Numbered from the stretch's first letter, positions 37,501 through 51,509 are shown. The stretch: DNA of 64,000 nucleotides from Litoditis marina (GCA_964036275.1 OZ038433.1:3904013-3968012), one strand, 5' to 3'. A program made the numbers and translations. Notes: generated from the sequence alone by a model not told the origin.

Positions 37501-40500
37501 AATCCATTACCATAGAATATATGAAAAGATTACATTTTTCCCTTCATTAGAGTGTTTTCTACACGGTATTCATCTAGAACAATCGTGAAACTACCATATA
37601 CTTTGCGAATTAAAATTAAACTACCGTGTATCTTGCGAATGAAAATTAAGCTACCATATACGACTATATTCTGAGCTTCTTTTTGACAACTATTTCCCTA
37701 AACTTACATCTCTATCCTGATCGAATGCTGAAACTTGTCCGACAATAGTTCCGGGAATAGTGTTTTCCGGAACAGAAAATAGTTCGTTTCCGGGTTCAAA
37801 CGCAGGGATCCAGTCATTCACGTCATCCACGTGTACTGTCAGGGTCACCACGTGAGCACGTGAGGGGTCGACAAAAAGAGTGCCGGCCTGAAGAAGTTTT
37901 GTGGACTAACAAAGTGACAGCAAAAAAACTAATGTAAAATAGTAAATACCGTAAATTTGAGTCAAAACTCGATCTTAGGGTTTTATAATATGAACTCAAA
38001 GTGTTAAACTAGAGGAAATATTGTGGAACTTCGATTCGAGCCATAGAGTGCGTTGGCTTTTGCACGGAAACTAAGATAGGTCGTTCTCATAATCTGAGTT
38101 ATACTCACTTCGACTGTTGATATTTGGATGGAGTATGCTGTATCTGTCTCTGCATCCAATGTACGCAGAAGTGTAACAGAACCGGAGAAAGAAGATACAC
38201 TGTAACTAGTAGTGTAATGTGAATATCATTGAGGGTTTTTATTTTTTTATTTATATAATATTACATGCATTCTTTATTACGTTGTTCTTAGCACCGATCA
38301 GTGTGGCTTTTCTCAGTAAAAACGCCCGGCTACACACTCGAGTTTTAGGTGGAAAATCGAGTATGCGGTGAAAGTTTCAAATCGTGCATGTTAATATACT
38401 ACTTTATGCACAGTTTGTGTGAGAACAATCAGAAAACGTACGCGAATAGAGTTGGATCTCCCTTGGACAGTACGTAGGAGACCGAACCCGGTTGACCATC
38501 GATATACGACGCATAGACCTGTATAGAAATTGGAATTACTGAATTCATTTGGTTAGTTCGATCGGAAACTACTACTAGTTTTGAAACTTTAGTTCGAATT
38601 TTCTCGATAAACTCTGGTATTCACCAAATTTCCTTCTATAATTTGAATCATAGGTTCAATCTATATTATTTTTCTTATTTTCATTCTTAAATTGATGTTT
38701 AGATTTCAATTTTTGACTTCTCAGACAGATTCGCCTTCGAACGAACTCCACGTTTTTCTCAACTTACTCTCGCGATTTCGACTTCGGCGCGATTTTCCTC
38801 CACGTGAACACTGATCTGCGGCGGATTGAACACTGGAGCCAGTCGTTTTGGAGTCGGCTTGAATTATGTATTTTGTACTTCGATCACGATATGGAAAGTT
38901 ACGAAAAATCAATCAATCAAAGCAAATTTCCACTTTTTCTGCTGTGAGAACATACTCAATCGTAGCTGAAATGAACAAAGATATCATCATGAAAACCGCC
39001 AAACACAGCGATGAGGGGAGACAAAATATAATAATGATTCAATTTTCTTTTCTCCACGGGGAAATATGAGGATAAGGAAAACGTGGGTACGCGGGTGGAA
39101 ACAAAAGCAAGCTTTGAGTGAAAGTGGCTAACAACCACGCTACCTGAGTGGTGGTTGTGGTGGTGACAACCTTCGGTTTTGCCTTGGTTGGCTTCCCAGT
39201 AGATTGCGCCACTGTAGCCCAAGTTTTTGGCGCAGTTGGCGCCCAGCTGGAAGGAGAGGTTGGCGCCTCCGTGGCATACGTTTCTTGCGAGGTGTACTCG
39301 GTGCTGGCTGTCTCTGTGAGGGTGGACTGCATCTCTTCCGAGGTAGCCTGACTCTCCTCGTAGTAGTCTGTTACCGTGGTCTGAACAGAGAATGGGTGGT
39401 GAGCGGGGTGCGCCAATGGTGAACTTGGGTGGGTGAATATCGCACAAACCAATCCTCAATGGCAAGGGGTATTCGGGTGAAACATAGATTGTGGTGATCG
39501 AACATAACATAGAGAGCACATACATATATTCAAAACTACAGTAAGCCTAGTGTTCATTTATGCCATGGTGATACCTACCGAAAACTGTCAATAACCGATT
39601 ATCGATACTTGTTATGTTTCATAACTGTGAATTCTTGCTCTAGGATATTGAACATGAAGATTAGAACACAATTTTCGTTCCGATATACCTGTTCTTGACT
39701 CTGAGTCGGTAGTTGAACAGAGGGGAATATTGGTTGCCCGACTGTGGGAGGGGCAGGCGCCGGGGAGGGGTCCGGGAACGAGGAGTACGCTGAACGAACA
39801 TGTGTACACTAGAAAACTGTTTTGATAGTTTCAGTTTTGTAGGTGTTCTTAGAAACCGAACTAAACTATTGATTTTGAACGGAGGGGAAGGTTAGCATAG
39901 AAAAAGTTTATATAATCGCTGTATGGACGTATTTCAACTCTAGAATACACTCTCCATGCGAACTTTCAAGTCGACTGAACCTCAAAAAATACTTATAAAG
40001 GCAATAATCTCGTATTTCCGTGAACTCAACGTACGTGATTGAGTGAACGTGGGTGGTGCAGTTGTGATGGACTGTAGATAATCATCTGGTTGTGTCGGAC
40101 TCTCTTCTTCCAATGAGGTGGTGTACTCGAATACCTCGTTCTGAAAGTGTAGGTCATACAAAGTTCCAATTCTGTAAAATCGTATTTATTACTCAATTCA
40201 TTCACGTAACTACTTTTTGTATTTTTGCCTTGAGGTCAAAAAATTTATGTCGCGTTTGGTCAGCATCAGTTCACTTTGAAATGTACCCTCTTGTTGAAGA
40301 AACATTCTCAAATTGTTCTCTAACCACATTGAGCATACGAACTGTGCAACAGTTCTAAACAAGATTTGAGAAATTCTCCGAAACAACGTTTTCAACTCAA
40401 ACCGTACCGTAGGTGCGGCAGTGGCCATTGTGATGAGTGTCCCGTATACATTGACGATGACCTCCCCCTTGGATTCTCTGGGAGGATCCCCGTGGTCACG

Positions 40501-43500
40501 TGCTATCACGAACATACGATGTTCCCCGAAATGGGCGGCCGTGAAGTCGCCGTTGATTGACACTACACCCTCCTTCGAAACAGTGAACAGCCTGTGAAAC
40601 ATTGGAATGAACTAATGTTAGAGATCAGCATGAATTAGTTACGTGGAGAGGTTGTATGCGGTATAGAGCGTGTTGGTAATTAAAAAGATGATGTTTTGAA
40701 TTTGACGCCAAACTCTTTACTGTACAATTTCTCTTTTTCTTCCTTTCTCGCTTGAACTAAATATTTTTTCCTTCCGCACCATGTAAAGAATGATCAGTGG
40801 TCAACAAAACTTTCACCCGAACAACTGGCAAGCGACATACAATCAACGTAGTGCGAACGCGTATAAACCAGCCAGTCGTTCTAAAATGTGGAAATCTCAT
40901 TAACCCCTTCGAAACACTACCTGTTCATGGGCGGTGCTATCCTGAGTTCCAGTCGCCCGTTGTCACCGGAGTCCAGATCATCTACCTCCACGCGACCTGC
41001 AGAATAACTTGATCAACAAAAATCATGATAACTTTAATGAAGGAAAAATCATGATAGACGATATAATGCTCAGATTAAATGCTTTGTGAAAATTAATGTC
41101 AGAGGCGATTATATATTCAGTTCTCAAAAACTGTAACTGACCAATTTGCATATTAGAAGACAGTTCATCAAGATCATCGATTGATTTGCTGAATCGGATT
41201 GGCTGGGCTCCAATGAAATGAGGTGCATTGTCGTTGATATCCTGGAATTTCAACCATTAGCACCCTTATTTACGAACTGTTTTTTTACTATTTCTCTATG
41301 TGTATTTTCTCATAAGTTAGTCCGTAACATACGCGGATCCCTACTGGATTATTATTTTTTCCTAACTTTGTATGGGATGAAACAATAACAAATATTTGGC
41401 TTTCAGGCATAACATCCAAGAATTTATTCCAAACTCAAGACGGCCTACTCACCAGTACGCTGATCTGCACCAAAGTCCAATACAAGTGTTGGTCCGGCTG
41501 TTTACTCCTCGTTTCCACTTGCAATGAGTACATGGCTGTTCGCTCACGGTCAAACTCCTCTACGGATGAGATGGTTCCCCTGGAAACATATAAGTTCTGG
41601 GGAAATATCACAAATACTGTTAGTCAACTGCATAGTCAAGTGAAACATGTAAAACACTGGCAGAACTCAGAAACGTGCAATTACAAAGTGCACGATGCCT
41701 CATCAGAATGCTAACTTCACGTGACTATTCATTTTGCTTATAGTATAATGATTATGCTCAACGTTGAGTATCGGAAACCTGCAGTCAGAATCATTTAAAC
41801 TGAAACTCACGTCTGTGGATTGATTGTGAACTTGCCATCCTCGTTGCCACCCACTATGGCGAAGTAGATCTGGTCGTTCGCTTCACCCTGGAGAATGAGT
41901 GAGAAAAGTATCAGATTGACACAAACTGCGAAAGATTCTTGCAACTTTTCGGATGCAATGCTGCCTGCTTTCTTGTTTCTGGATCACATTCAGTCACATT
42001 CCCAATAACGATATTGGACCCTCGTCAGAAATGGCAAATATAAATAGGCAGTAAACTGGTTCGCGTATGGTGAATTCTCACGTTGCACGTGTCTTTTTCC
42101 TTTGAAGTTATCCCAACCGAGCATATTCTCTCACAAGCAACGAGACAATCATATTGACACTAATTAGCCTGATTAAATTAGGATACTAGATCATAACTCA
42201 CCCCAAGTGTAACAACCACCGTATTAGCAGGCGTGTTTTCGGATACCTCGGTGACAAATGTCTGGATGGTTTCCTCCTCTTCTGTAACGTTGGAAATTAT
42301 CTTATTCAACTTTAAAAGAACCTTTTGCTCTTCAGTTCAAGCATATTATCTCATATGGCACAGAGAATAAACTGGGCAATGCAATAATTTCCCGAGTAGT
42401 AAGCTCAAAAAGGTTCGACGGCCGAAGGCAACACGCATAACAGGTGATTGAAATTCACCACTGAAAATATTAAAATTCTCGAAACTCCATATTTGCTCTA
42501 CTGACCTATGCTGTTGAGAGGCATCGGGGAGGTGACCTGAGAGGGATGCGGCAGAAACGTTTCCATGCCTAGAACACAACCAACATAGATGAAAATACAA
42601 AATCGAGCCATTTTGCATTGAAATAAAGAAGTGAGGAAAGAAGGAAGGACGATAGTTTCCGGTGTTATTGATTTTACCTGGTAGTGGGGACATGGATAGT
42701 CCTCCTACAGATGGATCTGTCGCCAGTACAATGACAATCGCCTGCGAGGAGAGACCTCCGCCGTCCGTAGCGTCGATTACTACCTGAATCAGAATATCGA
42801 TCGATCAAAAAAAGTAACTTCTCGAGAAACCAAATACTGGGTCTACACTTTTGCCATAATAGATGTTCCCGTTTCTCTGAGCCGTTTTTCATACACCCAA
42901 ACCATCAGTTTTTAGGTTTTCACCAACTCTCACATTCTCACATAATAGAAACATATCTTGCAAGATCAATTGAAACTTTGATAAACAAGAGGTGATTTTA
43001 ACTTCAACTACTTTCACTGTTGTTTTGATTACGCCACTTTTAGATGTACATTCTACAATTTACTTACCTGATATCTTTCCCCAGCCACCAGATCTCCCGT
43101 GGCGAATAGCATATTCGTGGCCGCATCGTAATAGAACTCGTTCTCTGCTCCATTCGTAACCTGGCTGATACGGTAGCTGATCTCCCCGTACGCACCGGAA
43201 TCCACATCGGAAGCCACCACCTGAGAGCCATGGTGTTCGTGTTATCCAAAGAAAATTGATACGAGCAAGTTTTTGGTGCTGAACACGTTGAATGAAATCA
43301 CTGGTGGTTGCTTAGGCGACAAATTTGCGTTAATGAACGGTATTGATTTTTTTCAGCTGTTCCGACAATTTGGATGTTTTGCAAACGTATATTTCGACTG
43401 CTGCCAGTTTCCTTAGGAACCTTAGCAAGCAGCTGGCATATTGAACTGCCCAACTCTTTCCGTATCTAACAATAGATACAACTGACCATGACAATGGGTC

Positions 43501-46500
43501 GCTCTCCCCCCTTGGCAGTTGTGTTGGCCGTGTAGATGGGTTGTTCGAACTGTGGTGCATTGTCATTTGCATCCATGATGTGAATGGTGATCGACACCGG
43601 TTCACTGCTTCTGATCGGAACAGTGTCCACCTCACGCGCTTGCACCTGTAATATCAGAATTGAGTTTTATTAATACAATGAAATCAACCCTCAATTAGGT
43701 CCAATTTGAATTTGAATTGAATTTAAAGTATCGAGAGCTTTAGGTTGTCTATATTTCAATATTTTGTTACAACCACCGCCATAGTCGACATCAGTTCTAC
43801 TGAGACTTCTATACCACGCATGTAAACTTAGCGATGATGTTTCATAGCACAATCTTCTCAATTTCAACTCAGTTGAAATACATTTTGGACTTTTTCTAAA
43901 TAGACAATCAGAATAGAGTGCAAAAACTCAGAACGGATTGCAAGTATTATGATGATAGTTTTATAGTGTCCATCAGTCGTACGTGGACATCCAAAGAGTA
44001 CTCTTAGAGGTTCTGATAATTCGTTTTACTATTAGCCATCGTGATTTTTTGTTTATCTCGTATTCTCCTACTTTTCTTGAAAAACGGTGCCACCTTTTTC
44101 ATGTACATAAATGAATAAGTGAATAAATAATTAATCTCACATTCAACTGATAGGTGGACGGGTTGGGTGGATCGGCGTCAATATTGGGGACATTCAAGTA
44201 GACGAACCCCCGCTGGTCCACCGCGAAGATGGTGGCCCCCAGACCGGTCAGGATGTACTGGTAGGTTGCCGGCGGCATACCGGGTTGCTGCAAAACTTTG
44301 CGTTCATAATCAGAACTTGTTTCTTGAACTAGTGTCAATACCAACCATCTCTGTCACTCTGTCAAAACAATAGATGTTACTGATAATAAAGGAGAAGTGG
44401 AAATATATGAAAACTAAGTAAACTCACTAAATCTTCGTCGGTGACAAGAATTTGCAATGATTCGGACTGCAAATTTGGCGAAATTCGCACTGTGGTACCG
44501 ATTTCTGCCGTCTCGGCCAGATAACCTTCCGTGGCGGAAACCTCAAAGATCAAACATCCATAATCAACTAACTACACATTGAGTGACAGTTTTTTATTTG
44601 AATATTTACCAAGATCCACCTGCAAACTACGGTTCAATCATGGACAGTCTAAGAAAATGTCCTCAACTAATGCGCACCGATTTATGAATATAGGAGTTTG
44701 ATATACAGTTTGTTAATAATCAAATTATTTCGGAAGCAGATAAACTGAAAGTTCTAGGGGAAACCGACAGATACGGTCAATCTGATATAATCTGCTGTGT
44801 TCGTAGTTTAGTTGGCCAATCGTGCGCAGCGCGGAGCGCTGCGCAGATTAGTTTTTGTTCAAAGGTCTGCAGACATTACAAAACAGATTATTACAATTTT
44901 CTTCAAAGTACGTCGACCATTTTCTTAGATTTTTGCATGAATCACTGAAGGGCAACACGTTTACAAGATACCAAGTTCACTTTCCATGTAGTTATTTATT
45001 GAGAGGAGTTAGAGGGCCCAACGTCTCGCAAAAATGGCTTCCGTGCGGGGCGGCGGCGGCGGCGCCGGCGACAAAAGTGTCCGCCTCCTCAAATCTTGGC
45101 ATGGTTTCGCACAAAATTAACTTATTCCCAAAATTTTTACATTATTGAAAAGCTCTAAAAAAGTTGAGATATACGTATTTTCCAGGTATGTCTGAAATTT
45201 GAATATTACGTGTGAGAGAGCCGAAAATGGTCTCGCAAAAAATCATGGATAGACCGGTTTCGTGAAAATAAAAATGAAAGAAGAGTTTAACGTGTAGTAG
45301 GAATCATTTTTCCAATGGAGATCTCATGACAGGCGGGTACAGCTTGGTTTTCATTCCTATTCACATGTCTGAATGGCGGATTGGATAAAAGCTCTATTTA
45401 CGCACGGCGAACGGAGGTTCGATTCCTGCCTGGAGCACAAAATTTGCTATCACTTGAACGAGGTTACAACTACACAAACGTTCTGAACTACGGCGCGGTT
45501 TAACATACAATTCCTTGTTTAGATTATTGTTCAAAAATATCATTTTTATCAAAAATGACCGTTACTTCGTAACCATAGAAAAAGAGTTCAATTAGTATAA
45601 AAAACGAGTGTATAGAAAGTAAAGATTAGTTTTGGATAAACATGTACAAGAAATATAAAAGAAGTCCAATAAAAATATTTTGAGGAAAATGCTAATCTCG
45701 CTTCTCTTGAAAACAACGGAGTATAAGCTAGATTAGTATAAAAAACGAGTGTATAGAAAGTAAAGATTAGTTTTGGATAAAGATGTACAAGAAATATAAA
45801 AGAAGTCCAATAAAAATATTTTGAGGAAAAGTCTAACCTCGCTCGGTTTGAGAATTCAAAAAAAAAAGGATACCGAGTTTTTTGCTACCGGAAGAAAACT
45901 TCTGACTGCGACTCACAATAATCTAGCTTATACTTCGTTGTTTTCAAGAGAAGCGAGATTAGCATTTTCCTCAAAATACTTTTATTGGACTTCTTTTATA
46001 TTTCTTGTACATGTTTATCCAAAACTAATCTTTACTTTCTATACACTCGTTTTTTATACTAATTCTATATGTAACCGGGTTTTTTGGTAACCTAATCGGT
46101 TTTTGGTAACCTTTTTTTCAGGTTACCTCACAAGTAACCGGTAGGTAACCTAAATGTAAAATCTGGTTATCGTACGAATTAACGGTAAAAAACACATTTT
46201 ACGTTAGAAAAACAGGTAACCAGTTTTTCATTTTCGGTTAACAACCGGTTACCTGCTGAGGTAACCTGAAAAAAGGTGACCAAAAACCGGTCAGGTTACC
46301 AAAAAACCGGTTACTTATAAAATTCACCAGTTTAGTTCCTGTGTGTTTCCGACAGAATCGAGTGTTGTTCTATGCTTTCAGACCAAACGACATTTTGATG
46401 TGGTCACGTGGTGATTGAAATAATGGAGTTGAAACACTGTTGCAATCACAGTGAAATATAATTGAAGAGCAAATACCGTACCTGTAGAACGGGCGCATAC

Positions 46501-46613
46501 TCGGACACAGATTGTCGAGGCTCAATTGAATTGGTCTGAGTATAGGTCTGACAAGACACGGAATTCAGCAGTAGAAATAGGGAATAGAGGAGAGAACTTC
46601 GTCGAGTTTTCAT
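31590..46613 (-). CDS. Transmembrane cadherin, 37 exons, about 1390 aa
   Basis: All 37 exons join in phase, from 46613-46482, 44541-44428, 44287-44141, 43645-43487 and 43220-43068 to 33381-33299 (TM), 33040-32924, 32778-32693, 32436-32335 and 31668-31590. Residues 1-22 are a signal peptide. About eight EC repeats follow, with calcium-binding linkers DANDNAPQF (EC1-2), DINDNAPHF (EC3-4), [10 protein letters not shown] (EC5-6) and DVNDNVPR (EC7-8), and AEDADLGN in EC8. A Ser/Thr/Pro-rich spacer of about 150 residues (about 506-654; exons 40140-40035, 39789-39689, 39380-39144) splits EC4 from EC5. A juxtamembrane domain (about 1110-1235; [19 protein letters not shown]) precedes the TM helix at 1238-1262. 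The tail of about 130 residues lacks a recognisable catenin-binding site. The protein mediates calcium-dependent adhesion at the plasma membrane. The juxtamembrane part faintly recalls the MAD domain of PCDH15/Cad99C, but I do not assign an orthologue. A TTTCAG 44 bases upstream of the ATG may be a trans-splice or 5' UTR acceptor. Confidence 0.9.
33592..33640. repeat. (AG)n microsatellite next to cadherin exon 32
   Basis: About 20 AG dinucleotides with AAAG variants lie within the intron just downstream of the donor of exon 33806-33655, about 15 bases away. On the transcribed strand it reads (CT)n, a possible binding site for polypyrimidine-binding splicing factors (inference). Confidence 0.8.
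41618..41752. repeat. Dispersed repeat, copy in cadherin intron
   Basis: About 130 bases closely match 53100-53230: shared blocks are GAAACATGT, CAGAACTCAG, CGTGCAAT, ACAAAGTGCACGATGCCTCA, AGAATGC and ACGTGACTA. The copy lies in the intron between exons 41887-41811 and 41579-41453. No coding frame is shared, so this is a small non-coding repeat family. Confidence 0.75.
45365..45436 (+). repeat. tRNA-like segment in cadherin intron 1
   Basis: It has an A-box-like TGGCGGATTGG (45374-45384) and a perfect B box GGTTCGATTCC (45416-45426) at tRNA spacing. The T arm pairs four of five positions, but no matching acceptor stem is found, so this is a tRNA pseudogene or a tRNA-derived SINE head rather than a working tRNA. 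Confidence 0.5.
45591..46063. repeat. Composite of one direct and one inverted copy of a 143-base unit
   Basis: Unit A (45591-45731) starts ATTAGTATAAAAAACGAGTG and ends near GTATAAGCTAGA. A partial direct copy follows (45732-45832). A near-perfect inverted copy is at 45919-46063, with about two mismatches to A. The inverted pair could form a hairpin of about 140 bp in the cadherin pre-mRNA. High identity implies recent duplication. No protein is encoded. Confidence 0.85.
46068..46319. repeat. Fold-back element of GTAACCGG/GGTTACC units
   Basis: Arms at about 46068-46150 and 46235-46319 are inverted copies of about 85 bases, each reading GTAACCGG...TTTTTTGGTAACC inward. GGTTACC and its complement recur at least ten times. 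It is adjacent to the composite repeat at 45591-46063, within intron 1 of the cadherin. Structure and core motif match the element at 28503-28645. Confidence 0.8.
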
Positions 46614-48143
46614 GGTACTTTTAAAAAAGGTCACCTCGATCTCATGGAAAATGAACTGAAACCACAAACTGTTGGTATTAAACACACGTTCATCAACAAT
46701 ACAACAACAAAACAAGCGAGATAATAAGTCACGTTAAATGTGGGAAGTACAGTTACGTAGATGTCACAACCACCCCCACTCTCATCACAACATGACAAAA
46801 TCAAAATGTATTTTCGTATCTGATAGGTCAGAAACATAGTCCAACAAAGGGGCACTATAACTTTCATAATGTCGTACAAATTGATTCAATTCTTCACAGA
46901 TTTACGTTCGTCACACTGTGTTTAGGTGTGGTCAGTAAGGGGACATCAACTCCAGTTGACCCAGCTATGGGATAAGATCATACTCGGAATACAGTTATGA
47001 CTACTACAATGATGCGCGGTGCACACTGCGTAACGCAGATGATACCTATCGATTGACCCCAACATGGTTGACCGAGATTTGTGGCGAAGTCGTTGATTGT
47101 TTTCGTTGCACTTGAACAAACAGACAAGGGAATGCGTGTCGCGCCGCATTGTTTTGCCTAATGAACGCGCGCGCGTGTCGCGTGCGCCTCGCGCTAATGT
47201 GTGTACACAGAGAAAAGAAGGAGAAAAAGAAGCGAGAAGTGGACTGCCGTTATTGATACAAGGAAGTCGAAACATCCGGTCAAATTATCAATCGATAGGC
47301 ATAAAAAGCATTGACAACGTAGAAACTTATCGAGAGACAATATAGCGTACATACCAATAAGAAACAAAAAAAGACTGTAACTGTTGGAACAAATATCTTT
47401 CAGTTTAAGAATGGTATTTGTTCCAACAGAAAGGGAAGGGAGACAGTAAAAAGGTGGTGAGACAACGTTAATGTATATATAAAAGTGTTGCATCGAGAAA
47501 AGATTGTTCCAGTAATTACACATATTTAAAATTTCACAACAAACAGTCTAGATCGGGAACGCGGTCAGCCGGTCAACCGAACGGGGAATTTCCCGACCAA
47601 GTACCGGTATACGTGTCTGGTAACAAGGGGGAAACGGAGACCATTGAAACTAGGGGGTATTCATCATGAGTACCTGGTCACATACAAGAGGAGAAATCAA
47701 AGCAGCATGCCGTATTGAATACTTCACGCGATGAAAAGAGAGATGATAGATACTTTTATAGAAGAATGGAAACTTTTGAAATGTAGTGTTATAGGGACAA
47801 ACTATACAAGAGAGTACAAGTTGTTAGAACAGTTACCCATACTGGGTCTGCGTCTATGAGATATCAAGTTATTTCTCATGTGACATTGCTTTATACCTAA
47901 TTTTCTAGACCTTCGTAACTTGGCTCTATACCTCTATAGGGATCCTCAGACTCAGTAGTGTATTGGACATTGTTTCATTAAGTTATAAGAAAAATAGGAA
48001 ATTAAAAATTATTATGAGAAAAGAGATTTCACGTGATGATGGCCAGCTCATGAGAATAAAAAAATATTTGTCATGCGTTTTGGAAGATCCCAAGATAAGT
48101 TGGAGTGTTGTAAAACATGAGTTACATGAAGAAGTTATCAGAA

Positions 48144-48205
48144 GCAAAGGAGCATGAGCGTGTCTCATAAGCCGGTGAGACAAAGGAGCATGAGCGTGTC
48201 TCATA
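48144..48205. repeat. Tandem duplication of a 36-base unit
   Basis: The block CAAAGGAGCATGAGCGTGTC plus TCATA occurs at 48145-48169 and again at 48181-48205 without a mismatch. Confidence 0.8.
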
Positions 48206-51200
48206 TGTGTTCGTGACATAGACGGTCAACAGCGTTGAAGATTACCAGGATTAGTCATACTCTGATGAATTTCGCTCTGCTCCCGCGCAAACACAAAACG
48301 CTTTCCGAAATCAAACACGATTAAAGAACTAATTGGGCGCACGGAATGCAACATACAATAGCCAGACGTGACTATACACAAAGTGTTGCTTTCGAAGGAG
48401 TCTTACTAGAATTGAACAGCTGGGAGACGGATGTCTCAAACATGCAGCTAAGACCATAATGCAAAAATTTCTGGGAACACACTTACCAACCTACACATCT
48501 TCGAGTATACGCTTTTTTTCTGTTTTCACGCGCAATGCTCAATGCTACAATCAAGGTTGCACGTTGGCATTTGTCAAACAAATATTCTCTTTGAAGAATG
48601 ATGTTCCAAAGTTCATCATGCTACAAGGAACATGCATCCCAATCTCAAAAATGGCATCGCAGAGACCTGGCCAAAGATACCGTTCTCGCTCCGAAAAAAA
48701 ACCTGGTTTATGTCAAGATATATCCCGAAATACTTAATCTCCGTTCGAGTTTGTGATGTTTTGTTTATTTCTTGACAAGGAACGCGAACAAGATCGCGAT
48801 CAAAACATCATTGTTCTACACAACGCATCGTCACTGGCCGGTTGGCTTACGGCCCAATTGGGGCCCGATTTCTAAATCGGGCGCTAACCATTCTATTGTT
48901 TTCGGTTGTGTGGTCAGAAAACAAAATGTGACACTGTGAGAAAAATTCTTGACCATTTCATCAGATTGTGTCCGAGGCAAACGCGTCAGTAAACGTTGGT
49001 GGTCTTTTCTCAAGTGTATCGCAAATAAGTTAGCGATGTCCCGTGAACTTACAGTTACAAAAGTGGGGAGTTGAAGTAATCTATCTTCAGATCTCTCCAA
49101 TCAAAAACCCTACCACCTACATGATCAATTATCGAAGCATATGAAAGCAATACTAATTAGTGAAAGTTGTACTAAAACTTATTTATAATCGAGTGCTCGG
49201 CTGATAGTTGCATAGCATACACTACTTCTATATCAATCTAAATATCTCTCTTCTATTTTTGTCTCTTTCTCTCTCCAGCTCTTCAGATCTCTTTTCCTCC
49301 CTCTGAGACCGACCCCCCGTCTTTTGTGTATGTTTGGGTATGCGAACAGTTTTGGAGAATGACTCTATTGGTGCAGAGGCAGGGGTCAATGGGTTGGGGG
49401 GGACTTCTCGGGTAAATAGAGGCACACCGAAGCAAGGGATAAGAGAAAACAGGCATGAGACCGTTCATAGACCGGAGGAAGTTCGAACCTCTTCTAGTAA
49501 CATAGTCTATTATATTCTTACGTGAGGACCTCTACTATACAGGATACACCTCACAACTTGCAGCAAAGTAATTCTTAATGAGAAGCATTGCAGAAAAAAA
49601 CTTTAATAAAGCGTTGCGGGTGACAGAAAGAGATACAAACATTGTGACGTTTTCCCGATAAATTTCACATATTCAAAATTTGAACTTAAGATTCTAATTT
49701 GTACGGTAAATTTCATGTAGAAGTTGCAATAAGTATACATGAAATCTCAACTCAACAGTACACCACCGATGTGCAAAAAAGTTAGTCGCTTGCTTCAAAT
49801 CCCATCCAATATTCTCAGAAAAATAAGGGAACTTATGTACTCTAGTGAAAGTCTTTTGTCCACTTGACCTTATACCGAACTAACTTTCTAGAGTTGCACT
49901 GAGCTAGTTTCCAGTTGAACAACTGATCGGAACACGAACCCGGATACCGAAACGATTTCAAGCTCTGGTGACAGTTTGGAGTTCATTTCTCAGCGAAGGA
50001 ACATGAAGCAAACAATTAGGATCTTTCAACTAAATATTTTAGGGTTGAGAAATTACAGTAAAATACAGAATGATTGACGTTTTCCAAGTCAATTAGTGAC
50101 GTTTCGAGCGGGAATTGGAAGAAGTGTGAATATGTGTTTGCCTTTGAATTGAATGCGACGCCGGCCATTGAAATGCAACGTGATGCTCACGCAGAACTCG
50201 AAGACCGGAGGGGGTCGTGGTAGAGGAAAAACAACCATGCGGGACACTCTTCCATATTGAGGGAGTGACTATTCCCGATTGATACTGGAAATACAGTCAT
50301 ATTCAAACACGTGTGGCACTTTAGAGTATTGTGGTGAACGTTCCACGCAGATTTAGGATTGGCGGGAGGTTTCGGAACGTCAACCAGCGGAGGAGGTCGT
50401 GGGCTACGAAAAACAATCACAGGGGACACCTTTCCACTCAGTTATAAATTTGTAGTTTGATTCGTTACACTCTAAGCTCTACCAACTTCAATCTAAAGCA
50501 ACGAGATGAGTAATGAATTACTACAAACACAGATAAGTAAAGCAACAAACACTGTTCAAGTACTTCACGTTTGCGTTGGAAAGAGCAAGCTCTATCCAGA
50601 GGTGTGGTCGGGCCAAGATATAATCGGTTTCACATACTTATATTATTTTACAGATGATGCCGAGACTCCCACATAGATTTTGGTGTCAACGTTTCTGGAA
50701 GATCGGTATAAGCATTTTCAAAGAGCTATTTCATACTCGAAAATGGACTGTAGAGGTTTGAGGCTGACTGCGAAGAAGTGAACTGTACTGGGTTCCATAG
50801 CAGAAAAGCGATCTGGGCTCTCAGTTCTCAGTTCTACACAACGAGCTCTGACTTGAACTTCAGCGCCAAAACTAGTATACGAGTGTTGATTCAAATTTGT
50901 CATATAGAATCGCTACTCATTTTGCAGGTATCGAACAACAATTAGAACAAATACCAGGAGTTGAAAGTGCTTTTCCGTAGCGATGAATAGAGCATCACTG
51001 GTTGTATGTAGCCAGTTCAAGAGCCACATTTAGTTTAGAGCAATGAAATAGTTGGTAAGAGACAGAGTGTGAGACAGAAGGCGCGAGCACATCTATACCG
51101 AATACCGTACTATTCGTTCGCAAACCATAAGCATACACATTGAACATTCGTTAAAGTATTAAAAATATGATGTAAATAGTAAATCCTTTTATGATGTAAC

Positions 51201-51509
51201 CATTTGTGAATTGAGAAAATGTGTCACAGATTAGACATCGGATAACTTTTCGAATAGTAGAACCAAGACAAAAAAATCAATAATGATAAGGAACCGTGAT
51301 GATAAACTGTCAATCAATAATTAATTGGCTACAGTTATTCTCTCGAAAGTGGAAAGAGGGGGAGGGAAGGAGGGTGAGGAAGGGAGCAAATACCGCCTTG
51401 TTTGGACTAGTGACAGCTTAGAATCGGCGGACCCGCAGCGACTTATAGCCGACGCCCAAGCCACAGATTACTACCACGTTCACGCTAAACACCGGCCAAT
51501 ACATTGCTC

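Noticed and set aside
44855..45148. 97-codon open frame in cadherin intron 1
   Set aside because: Crosses a GGC-repeat block giving poly-Ala; no splice compatibility with neighbouring cadherin exons.
47381..47429. microRNA precursor
   Set aside because: The stem is only 15 bp with an 19-base loop, too short for a typical pre-miRNA.
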